From positions 6,060,741 to 6,124,740 of the forward strand of contig NC_064038.1 of assembly GCF_932526225.1 (NCBI RefSeq): a stretch of DNA of 64,000 nt. Direction: 5' to 3'. Both the position numbers and the translations under genes were made by a program. Source of the DNA: Nematostella vectensis (lineage: Eukaryota; Cnidaria; Anthozoa; Actiniaria; Edwardsiidae). The notes under the pieces were generated by a model. The model saw nothing but the letters and a program-made list of their open reading frames with translations. It ran no database searches and was not told where the DNA came from. Shown here one piece after another: positions 24,291 to 37,250 of the stretch. Positions within the stretch are counted from its first letter, which is position 1; every line of letters begins with the position of its first letter.

Positions 24291-25659
24291 ACTTTACTAA
24301 AAGCAAAGCCGATGGCGAACGTCTAGAAATGTCAGTTCAAAAGATCAAATTGTCTATTAATAGGCGGATCGGATAATAACTGTCTTGAGAGCGCTATAGC
24401 CACAAGTCCTTGGGCAAATGTGTGCCTGTTTGGAGGTACCTCATGGCCGCGCGTGCGTGTGTACGTCAGGGTTATCTACAGGTCGACCTAACAGTTATAA
24501 TACGCTATTTTACCAGGTCCGAATCATTAGGACATCGCGACCGGTGCCTGAAGAGGACAGAAGCAAGTCAAGACAAAACGTGAGTTATTTTGCACTAGTG
24601 GTATCAGATAGCTAAACGGAGAGACATAATAAAGCGTCGTGTATCGTATGCAATGAGTGAAAAACCTTCGACATAAGGTGTCGGCAATAACGGTTTCAAC
24701 AGTTATGCAATGTGAACAATATGGAACAAAATATTTAAAATATTTGAGGACTTCGTTTCAGTAAGAAAGAAGTAAAGGAAAAGTTAAGACATTTGCGGGG
24801 AGAATACTTAGCTAGATATCGTAATATTTGCAAGACTGAACGATCTTAACGATCATACGATTACAATCTAGAAAAAACAATTTAGATAAACGCGGAACGC
24901 CCATAACACGCCCATAACGTATATTAACAAACATATGCCGCAAACTTCGCCAAAACCGTCTAGTTTATTTGTATATATACAAGTGATCTTCGCTACTGGG
25001 TAATTTACAAAAATCAGATTCACAGAACTACTAGAGAGAAAATGTTCCTGAAAAAAAAATTGTCGACATGTATTTTTTCAAAGCCCTGAAAATGTTAATT
25101 TAGATAATTAGGGGAATAACTGGAGGGTTTTTTATTTCTTTAACGGAAAAGATAATATGTATTGTGTCAAAAGAGGACCACTCAATGTATGTTTTTTTTT
25201 TTTTTTTTTTTTTTGAGGTCTATTATCAAGCTAATTGCTTTCCTGATGATAAACTATTCAATGTTTAGTCTAAGCTAATACTTAAAGCCAAATAAGCTGA
25301 GAATATTATTTTGAACTCACTGTTAGCCCGGAGGTTTATATAGAATTATAGTTTAAATTTAATAAATTTGTCTTTTGTTTATTTTTGGCATTTTTCTTCA
25401 AAGGAATTAACAACGGGTAGAAGTATCCGATGACATGATAAACATACCAAGAAATCTCTGCTTTTCTTTTACTTGGTACAAAAAGAACGAATTATAGTAG
25501 ATGAGGTGTTAAGTATCAACTCCTATAGGTTTGAATCATGTTTCGACGCTACGCAGTAAAGTTGATCCAATTATTGGAATGTCATTTAAGCATTGGAATG
25601 CGCTTGTCTAGCCATACAGCCCAAAGTCTCCAGGGCCAAGAATAGCCACTCGTGAACCT

Positions 25660-25905
25660 TCCATACACAAACCTTTCGGCACTGGAGACCGTAACAGACA
25701 AATAAGTCACGATATCTCTTTTCTATAAACATAGCCTTAGGAACCTCAAGACCGTAAAAGACGTAAGCGTCACAATGGGGCTTTCTTTTAACAAACCTTA
25801 GGGACTAAAGACCGTGACAGACATATACGTCACAGTGGGTCTTTTCCATCAATAAATACTTGGGTAATAAAGACCCTAACCTACGTATGGGTCACAATGG
25901 GTATT
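25660..25905. repeat. four-copy degenerate tandem repeat, ~60 bp
   Basis: Units share the pattern gg-act-aagaccgtaacagac-tacgtcacaatggg-ctttt-ataaac-ctt. Four diverged copies are visible. Non-coding, no known family. Confidence 0.6.
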
Positions 25906-27124
25906 TCATGGAGATGACGACGGCAAGGAAGAAGATTCTAGCATGAATTTTATGGTAGTTTGAATAATAATTTACTGTAAGATCCCAAGTCAAACAGACC
26001 TTTGTTGTTGTTTTCATTTACTTTTGGAACAGAATATCAATATTTGGGTGACCTTCAAACCCGCTCGGTCAATCTCTTGGAGGCCTGGGTCTAAGGACTT
26101 TATAGGATTAGTAAGGAAAAGATTTGACCAAGCGAGCAAGTTTTGGTAAATAATTTTTGCCGCGAGTCGCAAAGTGACAGGAATGAGTATTTTTCACCAT
26201 GTTTTCTGGAGATCAGGGAGCGGGAAAACTTTAGCTCTTCTAAATATGGGCATCAATGCCCATATAAGGCAATACATACGAAGGACACTATCCGTGGGGA
26301 ATAAGTTTGATATTGTAATAAAATCTCGAAATTTTATTCCCAACGCTCTTTTACCCTTATCATTCTCTTTTCACCGTTGGGAGATAAAAGTGACTTAGCA
26401 GAACATGATTCAAGCGTGCGCTATAAGAGTGCGGTAACTTGATTTAAGCCGATTTATCGGCAAAGGAGAGTCTCTTATCTATAAGCCGGTTAGAAAACAT
26501 TGCACTTTAACACTAAGTTTAGTACATAATCGGATATAAACTGTGATTTAACAGTTGTAAATTTTGAGATTATTGAGTGGCCTATAGTAGCCAATGTGGA
26601 AATGCACGCACCATTTTTACCACTTGGTTCTCTATGTGAAAGAACCCTAGTTGTTCTCACGGATTGTGTTTTGCCAAGATGGCAAAATGGCTGCTAATAG
26701 AGAGCATAGGCATGGTTCTAGGGATATTCCTTTTATTGCGCACGCAATGAAGGCCCAGGTTTGAATACCGGCTCTTGTCTTTTTTATTATTTCTAGCTCA
26801 TTCGTCTAATTGGACTTAGACGAAAGTATTTCTTCTACTTGACAGTCAGTCGGATAAGGCCACTATAACATATTTATCTCATCATCAATATCCAACTCGA
26901 CTGTATCAAGCTGAATCAAACCCCGTCCCGGCGCAAATTTTTACAAGGCCCCAGTTGTAGCTCGGTCTAGTCCTCCACAGGAATTCCACACACGGGCGAG
27001 AACTTAATAAATGTGACGTGCTTTACGAAATTTGGCTCAATTTTCTGTCTGACAATGGAACACTGTATTTATGCGTCCTTAGTCTGTTGGTCCAGCGGCT
27101 ATAGAAGAATTCGAAACGTTACGA

Positions 27125-27335
27125 GGGGGATTGTGTCGAGTTGATTAGCGAACAGCATGTTGGGATAACTTTAGGAACGCAATTCAACATAGCGCCGAAC
27201 GATGCCATAGATTACGTTGTGAATCTAGCTTTCATTCAGTATCACATCGGCGTTTTTACGACGCCATGTTGAATCGCGTTCCCTAAAATCGTCCCAGCAT
27301 GCTATTCGCTTATAAACTCGACCCAATCCCCCGCG
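27125..27335. mobile_element. foldback/MITE-like inverted repeat, ~70-bp arms
   Basis: The left arm (gggggattgtgtcgagtt... to ...gcaattcaacatagcgccg) pairs imperfectly with the right arm (ggcgtcgtaaaa side; atgttgaatcgcgttccc... to ...ctcgacccaatccccc). The arms are separated by about 50-60 bases. The size, the non-coding interior and the extended inverted arms fit a foldback-type non-autonomous element. Confidence 0.6.
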
Positions 27336-28599
27336 CAGCGTAAGAATGGCGAATAAAGTCCATTGCGGTAGCCTTTAGATATATGTTTATTGAAAACCAT
27401 TGGCAGTTCATTTACAATCAACTGAATCTGGGATGAAACTGAATAAAATTAACTGGGATCAGTCAGAGACACATACTACTAACAAGACATTATTGACGTA
27501 TTATTTAGAGCTGACCAATACATTTGCATATTTATAAAAATAGATTTTTTTCCTGATGAGCTTCTTTGGCCCCACATAAGATTATTGGCTGAGGCGTATC
27601 AAATTCTTGAGAAAACCAGACTGGTTTCCGCTACAATATCTTCAAAGCAACAGATGTTGCAGTCGTTTTAGAGTGACAAACTGTGAGAGCTTAAGAAACA
27701 AAGCAAAACTATAGCATGCTCCATACTAGCACAAAGCATTTACGTGTAATGTATCTTTGAACAATTAATAGCGGAGCACCTTTTGGGGCTTGATTCATAA
27801 GCTATGAATGCGTACGATTTCTGGGTAAACAAAGTCTCAAGTTGAGTCAACACACCAATGCCCTGGTATCCATAAATTGCGTGGTATACGCCGTCGTGAG
27901 AGCTGGGTGGGCGCAAATTTAACGTCTTGAAAGAGTAGATAAAACAGATTCAGTTAAAGAAGCACTGCCAAGAGAAGCCGCCGAAAAGGGAAAGGTACTT
28001 GGACGCTCAATTTTTTTCTCTACGACGCATAAAATGAAATGCTGAAAAATTGTCTTCTTGCTATCGGGAAAAAATTCCATCGCCATGTTTCGGGCCACCG
28101 AGTTCACGGACAACACAGGCATTCCGCGCCTCCAGTACATTTAACCACACACACCAAATTGGTCAAAGACTAAATAAGCTAGTACGTGTGCTGTGCTTGG
28201 TAGTTTCAAGTATAACGTGACACTGTTATTTGCGTGACCAATTATCTGGAATGCACTTATGTTTTTATTGGTACAGCTTTAAAAGTGTTTATCCGGTTAT
28301 CACCTAAAATAACACTGAATAATTCCGTGCTTTTTGGATTATACTACAGTAAACTAACGAGTATCCAGCCTCAGTAAAGAAATACCGAAATGAGGCGGTG
28401 TTTCGGTTTCGAAAGGTGCAGTTTGGTAATTTTGTTTTCGTTGTGGTTATGATAAGACCGGAAATCGCATTTCTTGGCAAGATAATGTCGCTTGACCTAT
28501 GATAAACGAAAGGCCAACAGCTTAAAATTATCAAGACTTAGTATATTGTCCAAACATAGAGAAATTAAGTTGAAAGCGCCCGTGGCGTAAATAACCAAA

Positions 28600-28990
28600 C
28601 CCCCTGCGGTTAATATAAGGAAGCGAGCAAAGAGCTCTGCGGTTTTTGATCTACGCCTGATTTGCGCGAGCGAGGTGTTATTTCCACAATGGCGATCTAA
28701 TCACCGCAATTAATCAATGACCGATGTTTCAACGATCGAACTCGTGAACGTCTTCTTGTAACATGAGCCCGGATAGATTTGGTGTGGAGTTGTGTGCGTA
28801 GGTAAGAGGGAATATTTGATCATCGTTCTGTGCTTGTGACAGCTGCAGTTCGACTTAACCCGGGATAAAGCGTGACCACGATCAGTACCTGTTGGGAAGA
28901 AAACGTAAAAAGGGACAAAGCAGAAAAAAGACTCCCTCAGGGAATCCCTGATAACTACGGTGAGTAAGAAATGCTAGCCATCCTGAGCAG
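28600..28990 (+). promoter_or_regulatory. possible promoter and non-coding first exon
   Basis: A GC-richer island in AT-rich surroundings holds a TATA-like element (TATAAG at 28614-28619) and, downstream, two good splice donors: gcgtag|gtaaga at about 28802 and aactacg|gtgagtaag at about 28960. An ATG at 28763 meets a stop at the first donor, so any exon here is non-coding. The arrangement suggests a transcription start of an unidentified + strand gene or lncRNA; no downstream partner is firmly identified. Confidence 0.25.
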
Positions 28991-30152
28991 ATTTCACGGT
29001 TGAACTCTAGTGTTATAAAAACAGAAGAGTGGCCCAGAGAGTATACTAAACGAAACTAGTTATCAATAACCCATGCGCGCCATTTTCAGCTTTTAAAGCT
29101 CACCTTAACATATGCCGAGTAGCGAGCACAATGGCTGCATATATTGACAAAAGTACTCGCAAAATCGCTTAGTTTTTAACAAATTATGGCTACGTGTTTA
29201 TTATTGTATGGCATGGAAGTAACGTTGGGCATTTTGGCGGGACAAAGGTATCAAAACGTTTGATACAAATTGGCCAATAAATATGTAAGTGGGAGACAAA
29301 TTGTTTCATTGTTTGTAACAAGATTTCAGTGACATTCATCTGATTAACGTAAATTAGTTTACCCTCGTTATCAACATTTTACTGTCAACATTTTACTTTT
29401 GTTCTAATTTTGTTTAATATTAGAAAACCAATGTTTGTTTGTGGATATAAAGCTCTAAATTCATTTTTTTTTAGAAGCAACTTTATCGTTATAACATGAT
29501 GGCCTTACTCTATTGTGAATTGATTTGGCCAAGAAAAGCTCGCCGAATTTAAAACTTTACGATGTCATGCAATATTTTAAACATTTGCTTTTAGGAAAGA
29601 GGATTTACCAGTGAAAAAAATTATTATATACCTTTAGAGATACCTTAAATAATCTCAAATAAAAAGCAAAGTTTTTAAAAAAGGGTAAAAGTTATCGTTT
29701 TAATAATATTGCAAAAAACTTTCGCGAATCTCAAAGTATGTACTCAATATTGTTTTAGCGACCTTGACTTCTTGTAACATATTTTAAGAATTAGTTCATA
29801 ATTTAACAAGTATGTGTACCTTAGTGAAAACAAAAACATGAGTTGAATTTGGTGAAGGTGATTACATTGGCTGGTCTAACGCTTGCTAATATGACTAATG
29901 TGCGCTCAGAGGTACCTTCGTTAAAGTATTCGTCAATCACCTTATCAATTAACGCGTAACTCCCATTATATCAACGACGAGAAGTGAAGGGAGGTAGACG
30001 TCATATCTATTTCTTATCTTCCTAAACTGTTCATATAACAACTTAAAAACTATATTTACCGAGCTTATATGCACCTTATTTATATAGCTTCTTTGAAACC
30101 AACCTTATGGTAAACAAAATATACGCCTATTTCAACAATCGTTTTCAATAAA

Positions 30153-30260
30153 ATGGAAACGGCAAACGTCGAAAGAAACCCGAAAGACTCAGATGTATTT
30201 AATTATTTTTCTAACGAACGCATAGCAAATATGGATCAGTCGTACAATGATTCTTTTAAG
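30153..30260 (+). CDS. candidate coding exon, unknown
   Basis: An ATG opens 36 codons (beginning METANVERNPKDSDVFNYFS, hydrophilic with N-glycosylation-like NDS) and ends at AAG|GTAATT in phase 0. It reads like a protein N-terminus, but I find no convincing downstream exon and no family match. It may be chance. Confidence 0.2.
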
Positions 30261-30931
30261 GTAATTTTGATCCATATTAAAATGCCTCAATGTCTGGCTC
30301 TAGCATCGCTGGAGTTAATTTCTCATAACGACAGTTATTTCATACGAGTAATCTCAAAGGGAACTGCCATTTGAGATTACTTATTACATTAGGCATATTT
30401 GCACTGACAACGTTTTTAATAAGTGCAGTTGTATAAATTTTTACTAAATATATAGATTTAGGCACTGCCTAAAAGCGGAGCCAGCATTGAACACCTTTTG
30501 TATTGACTGATCGAAGTATTTTTGGGGGATCTAGGGTCCTGCTCTTTACTGAGATTTATTGGACCAACCAAATGGATGCAGGCCTTATTCAATAATTTAA
30601 ATTATGCAGTACATCAAAGTTAACAAACGCAATTCCTGGTGTAAATATGGCTGTCAAAGTTGTCAAGAGTCTAATAGTAAATTCTTATTTCCCCACCATA
30701 GAAGTTCCATTATGAATATTCTTATAATCAAAACAATACTCCGACAAGCTTTGCCCTTGTGCAGAATATGTCATGGATGTAACAGCATTTCAAAGAGTCC
30801 AAATAATATATTTAGACTGTTTAAATGCCATTGTACTGTAATTTGAAGGTATCAATTTAGTGGTGATTCTCTCCTTTATTGGACTGAATATTCAGAAAAA
30901 TGTCTGGAAATTAATCTCCTTTAATGCATTA

Positions 30932-31096
30932 GAATAAAAAAGCCCAAACTGTCGCGATCTCGTACCAGAACAATGAATAGAATACACCAAAAACTGGAAA
31001 TCGACTCTGCCAAATTTTCGTCTTTAATAGTCTGCCCTGAAGAAGTCTTATTAAAGACGAAAATTTGGCAGAGTCGATTTCCAGTTTTTGGTGTAT
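30932..31096. mobile_element. 165-bp insertion with 15-bp target duplications
   Basis: Flanked by exact copies of tcctttaatgcatta (30917-30931 and 31097-31111). The insert has a near-perfect inverted repeat (about 49-base arms, 30979-31096 region, including ccaaattttcgtctttaata and its complement) whose loop and right arm can also fold as a hammerhead-ribozyme-like structure. Long target duplications point to target-primed insertion as used by LINE or Penelope-like elements rather than cut-and-paste transposition. No protein is encoded. Confidence 0.65.
31031..31072 (+). ncRNA. hammerhead-ribozyme-like motif, copy 1
   Basis: In order: TCTGCC (stem I), CTGAAGA (catalytic box, CUGANGA type), A, GTCTT-ATTA-AAGAC (5-bp stem II), GAAA (second catalytic box), ATTT (very short stem III), GGCAGA (stem I partner, 6 perfect pairs). 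This is the layout of minimal type I hammerheads known from Penelope-like elements and retrozymes. The cleavage-site base would be U instead of the usual C, so activity may be low or lost. Confidence 0.4.
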
Positions 31097-32882
31097 TCCT
31101 TTAATGCATTACATATTGGTGCACCCACCCTTTACCATATAGTGGCCTTGTTGTTGTTGGCCTACTCCAAAATGAATGCAATGGAGAAAAAGCAGATTGA
31201 TTTTGGAAGCAAACCCTAAAAAAATACATCTAAGACATCACTGACAGTGCTAAAATGCTAACTTCTAATTTCAAACCAAACCCTTTCATTGATCTATGTT
31301 TGGGGTAGAGAGGAAACAGCAAAGAATATCAATTGACTAAAAAAATAGCCGACGGGAGAGGAGAAATAAAGGAAATCGACTCAACTTGAAAGGTTTGGTG
31401 AAAAAAATATGAGAATAATGAAAATAATTTGAAAGGGCATTTATTGACATTTCCCCTTTCCCATTATCTTAACCCTTCCACAACCACAGGCATCTAAAGA
31501 GGCCAAGCCTATGCTATCCAAGCTATGTGAACATAGCTTCAAATTCTATTATTGAAACAGAACATGGTTGTTGCTTAGTGTTATATAGTTTAAGTATCTT
31601 GTCCTAAAAAAATCTTCCCTCATAAAAGTCCCATTAATGTACATTTGTAAAGCTACATTCTGACAAGATTTGTCCTTACAAAGAACAAGTAATGGATTAA
31701 ACAGGATTCCAAAGATATTATATAGTGTCAGACACAGTTTTAGATGAGATGCAATACTGAAGTTTCCATGTGGTGATTTCCCATCCTCATGGGAATTAAT
31801 ATCTACAAATATACATCCAGTAAAGCATTATATTTTGGTGTTTTTAGAAACCCTGGGTCCAACCATTCCAGTTAAATAAAAATTAATCTCTAAAATAAAT
31901 GTAATGGGAAAGAGACTTAGAAAGGAAATCCTAAAAAAAGATATAAGTGAAAGTACTAAATGAAAATTTCTAATTTAAAAATCAAATTTGTTCATTAATT
32001 TATTTTTTGTGTAGAGGGGAAATAGCACATAGCATCAACTGCATAAAAATAGGAGAAGTAGGAGAAGTAAAAGAAAGAAATTTGACTCTTCTTTAAATGT
32101 CTGAAAAGAAAATATAGCAATAATAATTATATGATAATTATATTCAGTACTTTCCTAAAATATTACCATTATCTTTAGGTTGATAAAAAAACTGTTTTCT
32201 TTACAGATTTATTATTTAAAAAGCAAAAGTTTGTTTTTAGTTTTATATTATATAAGTATCCTGTTCTAAAAAACAGGGGTTTTTGTGGGGTTTTAGACCA
32301 CTTTTTAACCAGAATATGTCAAGAGGGGTGGTGGTATTGACTGTTTTTTACTCTTAACCTGGAAACACTTTAAAAAAAGTCTAATCCCCCACCCTTTTCT
32401 GGAACCATGGATGTGGGGGTACCAAATGACTAGTGAATAAGAACTCCCTTACTGTTCTCTTCAAGACATGGTTTTTAATTCCCATGTCTTCCAGTCTTTA
32501 GTATCCATCTTGGCCCTCAGGTAGTTCCTGGTTCATGAAAGAGTGAAAACAATTATTTATTATATCTTTCAAAACAATCTTTTCATCAAGCCATTTATAA
32601 TCTAACTAATTTTCCACAACTATTCGAAAAAAAAATAAACACATGAGATGCAAGATGCAGACAATAACAACAATACATATTGACAATAGGGGTTGATTTT
32701 TTTTATCCTCGGTAAGGAAAATTTCTCTTGTAAGTTGAATAAGTTGCTGTATCTTCTAAGGATATGTATCTTCTTAGGACTAAGAGCACAGGATATCAAG
32801 ACAAGAACGGTCTTCTTTAGCAGTATTTGACAAATGCAACACGATATTGGTTAGCCTTTATGAAATATCCCAACACAATCAA

Positions 32883-32924
32883 TCTGCCCTGAAGAAGTCT
32901 TATTAAAGTCGAAAATTTGGCAGA
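32883..32924 (+). ncRNA. hammerhead-ribozyme-like motif, copy 2
   Basis: The same 42-base motif recurs 1.85 kb away, with CTGAAGA, GAAA and the TCTGCC/GGCAGA stem conserved, but one stem II pair is broken (AAGAC to AAGTC). Similarity continues about 12 bases further, then stops, so this is a fragment of the same element. Confidence 0.35.
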
Positions 32925-33359
32925 GTCGAATCCCAGTTAAAACGAAGAATGCCAAAACAAAAGCTGTTATGCTCAAATAATTTGATTACTAAATAAGTAC
33001 TCGCATTCTTAAAGCAAACAAAAAGGACAACAAAAGCCCAATAACTGTCATATCCTCAATAGACAATACAAATCGTCGTCCGAAACTCACCTTGCATTGT
33101 TTTTTTTTTCGCTTTCTTGTGTTTGTGCTCGCTTTTTAATGTAAACTGCTACTTGCTTAAATTTACTAGCTAAAACCAGATAAATCTTGGCGTGAATGAA
33201 TGTCAGTAGATCTCCTCTAGTTGACTTTATCCTTAAGACACACAATTTGAGGCAAAATAAATAATCATCGCATAATCGACAAGAACTTTTTCCCTTGCTC
33301 CGTGCTTGTATTTAGTCGCCAATTCGGGGCCGAGTGGGGCCTGGGAGTTGCGCGGCTGA

Positions 33360-33364
<5 letters not shown>

Positions 33365-33392
<28 letters not shown>
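33365..33392. repeat. GGCT tetranucleotide microsatellite
   Basis: Seven direct GGCT units. They lie next to a GC-rich palindromic stretch at 33476-33496. Confidence 0.8.
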
Positions 33393-34196
33393 GAGTGACA
33401 CCACAGGGTACCCGCGCGATGACCACAAAAACCAAGTCGCATACCTATACCATATTTCTATGCCTATGGAGCTACGCGCGCGGCCTGCGGCCGCGCTTGG
33501 CCCCGCTATAACCCTGAAAAAATAATTTAAAAACACTTCCAGAAACTAGCTCTTAATTAAACGTTGCTAATCAAGAAACATTACATTTAAACACATTTTG
33601 TCCTGAAAAGAAATTTCATTTCTAGTTTCTAAGTGGTATATTCAGTTTTGCAAAGCGTGAACAATTCAAAACATTTTTTTTATTGTGTGAATTATTTTCC
33701 ACTATCACAGACTTACAATGCAACTTGCCCATTGATGGTCTTACCGAGTAAAAAACACAAGTTTGCGTAATCTGCTTTCTAATAACAAAGTTGTCCAGTT
33801 ATTCAAGAAGATTATTAACCATACATCTTTCATACCAGGCGAGACAAATAATCAAATCGGCTTTCGTTTAGTTCTAGTATACAGATAACCTTTGGCTTTG
33901 TAAAACACACCCTGTCGGAGCTGAACAGCGCTTGGTTCTAGAACTAAATTAGGACAATACGCTTGTAAGAGGAATTTTCAGTTTTGGAGGTATTAAAGGG
34001 TGTTGGCTCCTTATTTTGAGTGTCATAGTGTTCACAAAGGATGGGAATCCGAAAAATCCGACCCCCATCTTTGTTTTGGACTAGAAAGTGTCTTCATTTA
34101 AAAAGAAATAAAGTGAAGAATATTATTTTTAAGGGGAATCATTTCGTTTGCCCTCTCATTCCCACACGTTTCGGTTCCTGTTGTTTCGTCGCTTAT

Positions 34197-34345
34197 TACG
34201 GTGGAGCCCCGTTAACACAAAACCCTCGAGGAATACGTTCAAGTATAAGTGGGACCTGAAAATGGGGAACTTGAAGTCAGAAAATTAGTCTCGAACTCGA
34301 GGTCAGCTGTAGCTAATAGTGGGGAGCTCGAGGAAAGTCATAGTT
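34197..34345. repeat. possible transposon-end fragment
   Basis: ttacggtggagccccgttaa followed by repeated ctcgagg and aatggggaact-type motifs resembles the serial-motif ends of pogo-like DNA elements. No partner end found. Confidence 0.3.
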
Positions 34346-36789
34346 ACTATTAAAAATTAATTGGAAAATAAAATTTAAAAAAAATGAAAAAAAAAAATTT
34401 TAATGAAAAAAAAAATCGGGTTCAGAGCCTTTAACAAATATAAGCATAAAATTTCCACGTGTGTGACGATGAGTTCATTTGATATTGTTGTCACTTTTAA
34501 CCCGTGTCCTTTAACAGTTACTTTTCAGCTTTCAAATTACTTCGAGCAGACACTGCAGTGACGTAACAACCTCAGGCAAAATGCTATTTGTCTGTACCTT
34601 GTACCTTGGCCCAAGGGTGCCACCATGATATTTAGCATGTACTTTAACTAAGGTGGTCCGGGAATAGTCCATACACTATTCATACACTTGCAACTTGTCG
34701 CGGCTTCATTCTCGCATAATATCAACACAAAAACAAGTGTGTTTCGCTGAGTCGTATGGCGCCCTTTTGACATCGAACATTTGTGACCCTAAGTGTGTTA
34801 GTGCAATTCACAAATTTCGACATTTGGAAGATCGGCTTGACAAAAGTTGCAGATAAGGGCTAATGAATAGATTCCACCGCCTTACCGAGTTATGTTGGCA
34901 ATGCGGGCCGCTGAAATCTTGACAATACGCTAAGCTAGGATTAGCTGACGCTCACTGTAATAAATACTATGTAGGTATTCGATCCTATTTACTTCTTGTC
35001 ACACTAGAAACGCAGCACATATACTGTACATAGATTAATGCGGCTCAAGGGGTGATTTTCTGTTGAGAAAGCGGAAGGAGATCTTCTGGTACGATTTTTA
35101 TAAGGTAAGAAAGAGAAAAGCAAAAACACTTGTACGAAATTCAAAACCGATATTAAAAAAATGTTGACGGCATTGAGTCACGCGCTTTTGATAACCATTG
35201 TAGAGTGTTAACAAATAAACGTGAAGTTAAAAAAAACATCTCTAGTTCAGGTTGGAAATAAGTGAGATAATTGATTTTGAATTATTCTTATTAATGTGTC
35301 TTTAAATAAATGGAGCACTAGAATTGTCTTTGACTTGAGACTGAAAAGGCCTATATAAAATCGCTGCGAATTCTTTGTTCTTTTTTCTCGAATAAATTAA
35401 GGCGTGTCTCCTCTTAGGGGGAATGGGGAGAAGGGGAAAGACAAAGCGACAAGTGCTCTGGACGTTCATCAAGCGAGAGCCGTCCACACAGCCTACGAGC
35501 GGGGATCGTGGATTATTTGCTAATTTTCATTTAAACTGACGGAGTGGATTTTTAAACAGTCTACTACGCTCAGGTCACGTTGCAGCTTCTAAAATAAATA
35601 TGTCGTATATTGTTTAGAAGAACATGATAAATCTGGGCTAATTGTGTAAAACGCCGAACAGCATTATCTCTATAAACGCTTCATTTTCGCAGGCGTCACA
35701 TTTCGTAGGCTTACCGAGTTTAAAGAAGGTCAAAATACGCTCCCGCTCAATACCAGAGTTACAAAAGGCATCCAGTTATCGAATAATTCAAGCGAGTAAC
35801 TGGGAAAGCTTTTAAACAAATATTTTGAATAAAGTATCAGACTTCATGGATGGTTATTTAAGGTTCTCTTGCAAATAGACCGTTGTATTTTCAATTGTTG
35901 ACAATAACAAAAGAGTGGCTGGTCGACATTCTTTAAGTTACACAGCGCTTAAGTAAGGTGGCCTTTTTCAAGTAGTCGAGGTTATAAATGGGCCTTACGT
36001 GGTTATTTGCAAGCGTTTGTTCTTATAGGTCCTTGAGAGAAGAGGGTTTATAGGGTGTAGCTCTTTAACGTCTTATTCTGCGGCTTGCGTCATTGCTGGA
36101 TGATATCATATAGAAACATCACGTTACATGAAGAGTAGCTCAAAACCTGTTCAATAGTTTTTATCAGTGTTTCGTTGTATACATGGCTCAAGCTTAAAGG
36201 TCCTTAGTTCATGAAGGGTTATTTAATATTACCGAGGTTAATAAACATAACTACAGTTTTCAATTCAAAGTAATACCTCAAGATCAAGGAGACTCAAAGC
36301 AACATACAGTTTAATTTGTGTGGTTTATTTTGACCAAAAACACAATCGTCACGACTTCTACTTGGTTGTGGCGGATCCTTAAAAAGTCTTTTTTTACATT
36401 ATTATGGCGTTAAAAAGGTATTGCATTTGAGGGAAGGCTTATTTTGCTTTAAGCTATCTTTTTGGGCTGACAAAGTGTTTGTGCAAGTTCAAGCTGATAT
36501 TAAATTTTGAAATTATAGGCCTTAAAAAGGTCTTCAATTCGTTCTAAAATCTTCTTAAAGGAAGGATATTTTTGTAAATTCTAGATAGTAAATGTTTTGC
36601 TTAGGCAGGTTACGATGAAAACTATGTCCTCAAACTGCCCTCATTGTACAAAGGTATAGTTAATCACTATCCTGGTGCCATAAAAAAACGCTCAAAAGTG
36701 ACAATGATAGGTATCAAAAATAAAAATTGATATAAGCTACAGCAGATAAACGTAAAGAAAGACACACATGCGCTCCCTTTATACAGCGA

Positions 36790-37250
36790 TAATTAGATGA
36801 GTTCATCAGCAAGAATAGAGTTTGACAATTGTGAGATCACCTTTAACCTTAAACTAAAAATACCAGTCTTATAGAAAAAATATCTGAAGACACTGGAGTG
36901 CTATCTTTATAAAACAACAATGAGTTCATTAGCTAGAATAGACAAATTTGATAATGATGAGATTACCTTCAACCAGGGCGTGACCCACTGGATCAACTCC
37001 AATATTCCTACCAGCTAATAATACCGATTTTATTACAAGAGAAACACTCACTATATTGAAAACACTGTTTGTTATCCAATCGCTATTAACCCCCTAACCT
37101 TAACGATACCACCTATTCTGGATCAACTCCAATAATTCCCTACTAGATAATAATTCCAACCTTATTACAAGAGCAGTACTCGGTATATTGCGAACACTGT
37201 TTGTTATCCAATTGCTATTAACCCTCTCACCTTAACAATACCACCCATAC
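36790..37250. repeat. two adjacent direct duplications
   Basis: Sequence near 36795-36850 (gagttcatcagcaagaatag) recurs at about 36921-36975 (gagttcattagctagaatag). The block 36986-37118 (ggatcaactccaatattcct ... aaccttaacgatacc) recurs at 37119-37250 with few changes. These lie just upstream of the thrombospondin start region; no regulatory role can be read from sequence. Confidence 0.6.

Larger units (their letters stand above)
13748..28560. other. gene-poor stretch with decayed repeats
   Basis: No gene is supported in these 15 kb apart from weak exon-like fragments (for example 24517-24579, flanked by ttttaccag and gtgagt, 21 codons). Content worth naming is listed separately: a degenerate ATC/CAT-rich stretch near 14390-14525, repeats at 19.3-21.3 kb, DNA-transposon-like inverted repeats at 22.7-23.5 kb and 24.06-24.29 kb, tandem repeats at 22347-22435 and 25660-25905, a T-run at 25192-25214, and a large inverted repeat at 27.1-27.3 kb. 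Confidence 0.6.
30700..32160. repeat. diverged direct duplication
   Basis: About 30700-31480 and about 31625-32160 align in the same order: agaagttccattatgaatat vs aaaagtcccattaatgtaca; cagcatttcaaagagtcc vs caggattccaaagatatt; gtagagaggaaacagc vs gtagaggggaaatagc. The first copy is interrupted by the insertion at 30932-31111. Identity is low, so the duplication is old. Neither copy has a lasting open frame. Confidence 0.55.

Noticed and set aside
27919-28140. Minus-strand 73-codon frame and an overlapping plus-strand frame
   Set aside because: Neither has a family match or supporting splice context. Both strands read plausibly over a short distance, which is not evidence for either.
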